5,166 bases of DNA from Actinomycetes bacterium (GTDB lineage Bacteria; Actinomycetota; Acidimicrobiia; UBA5794): positions 1 to 5,166 of the forward strand of contig JAUVQC010000116.1 in the NCBI GenBank assembly GCA_030598305.1. Reading direction: 5' to 3'. The notes under the pieces are model-generated. The model searched no databases, had not been told where the DNA came from, and saw only the letters and a program-made list of their open reading frames with translations. The translations under genes were made by a program, and so were the position numbers. Below, one piece after another: positions 5,141 through 5,166 of this stretch (the first letter of the stretch is position 1; every line of letters begins with the position of its first letter).

Positions 5141-5166
5141 ATGAATCATGACATCCTCGACGCATC
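5141..5166 (+). CDS. 5' end of an unidentified gene (partial)
   Basis: ATG 5141 opens a frame reading MNHDILDA up to the window edge. The well-placed GGAAAGG site upstream, and the 139-bp gap to the divergent binding-protein gene, make a genuine start likely. Eight residues do not identify a family. Its promoter should lie in 5060-5125, shared back-to-back with the importer operon, but I see no clear -35/-10 pair there. Confidence 0.55.

Noticed and set aside
4366..5151. Long plus-strand open frame of 261 codons opposite the binding-protein gene
   Set aside because: It is antisense to a clear lipoprotein receptor, has no family motif, and runs through that gene's promoter and ribosome site.

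Overview
The window looks like a chromosomal segment from a moderately GC-rich bacterium, most likely an actinobacterium or a close relative. The reasons are GC-leaning third codon positions, a lipoprotein signal ending in LTAAC, GTG start use, a mix of strong Shine-Dalgarno starts and apparently leaderless starts, and hairpins without U-tracts. The taxonomic call is inference. I see no mobile element, CRISPR array, tRNA or rRNA.

Layout: (1) 1-42 is the 3' tail of a plus-strand gene. It converges on a small minus-strand cupin gene (107-469), and a two-part hairpin (46-93) between them fits a shared terminator. (2) A 196-bp divergent intergenic region (470-665) separates the cupin gene from the next operon. 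It carries several short perfect palindromes and weak -10-like boxes placed for leaderless transcripts. (3) A plus-strand two-gene operon follows: an adenosine deaminase family protein (666-1676) overlaps by ATGA a SAM hydrolase of the DUF62 / SAM hydroxide adenosyltransferase family (1673-2482). (4) Three bases after the hydrolase stop lies the stop of an opposing minus-strand operon for a polar amino acid ABC importer: lipoprotein binding protein (4111-5001), permease (3232-4104) and ATPase (2486-3235). It has a good AGGAGG site and a TATAGT -10 upstream. (5) Divergent from that operon, a new plus-strand gene begins at 5141 and runs off the window.

The most interesting element is the adenosine deaminase/SAM hydrolase pair. 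Known family chemistry gives SAM + H2O -> L-methionine + adenosine, then adenosine + H2O -> inosine + NH3. Together they would form a compact, irreversible route that breaks down SAM, returns methionine and sends the nucleoside to purine salvage, bypassing the usual SAH/SAH-hydrolase route. The neighbouring importer may supply or recover an amino acid linked to this metabolism, but its ligand cannot be read from sequence. The deaminase also lacks an Asp that classical adenosine deaminases carry in the DLAG-type motif, so its true substrate is open.
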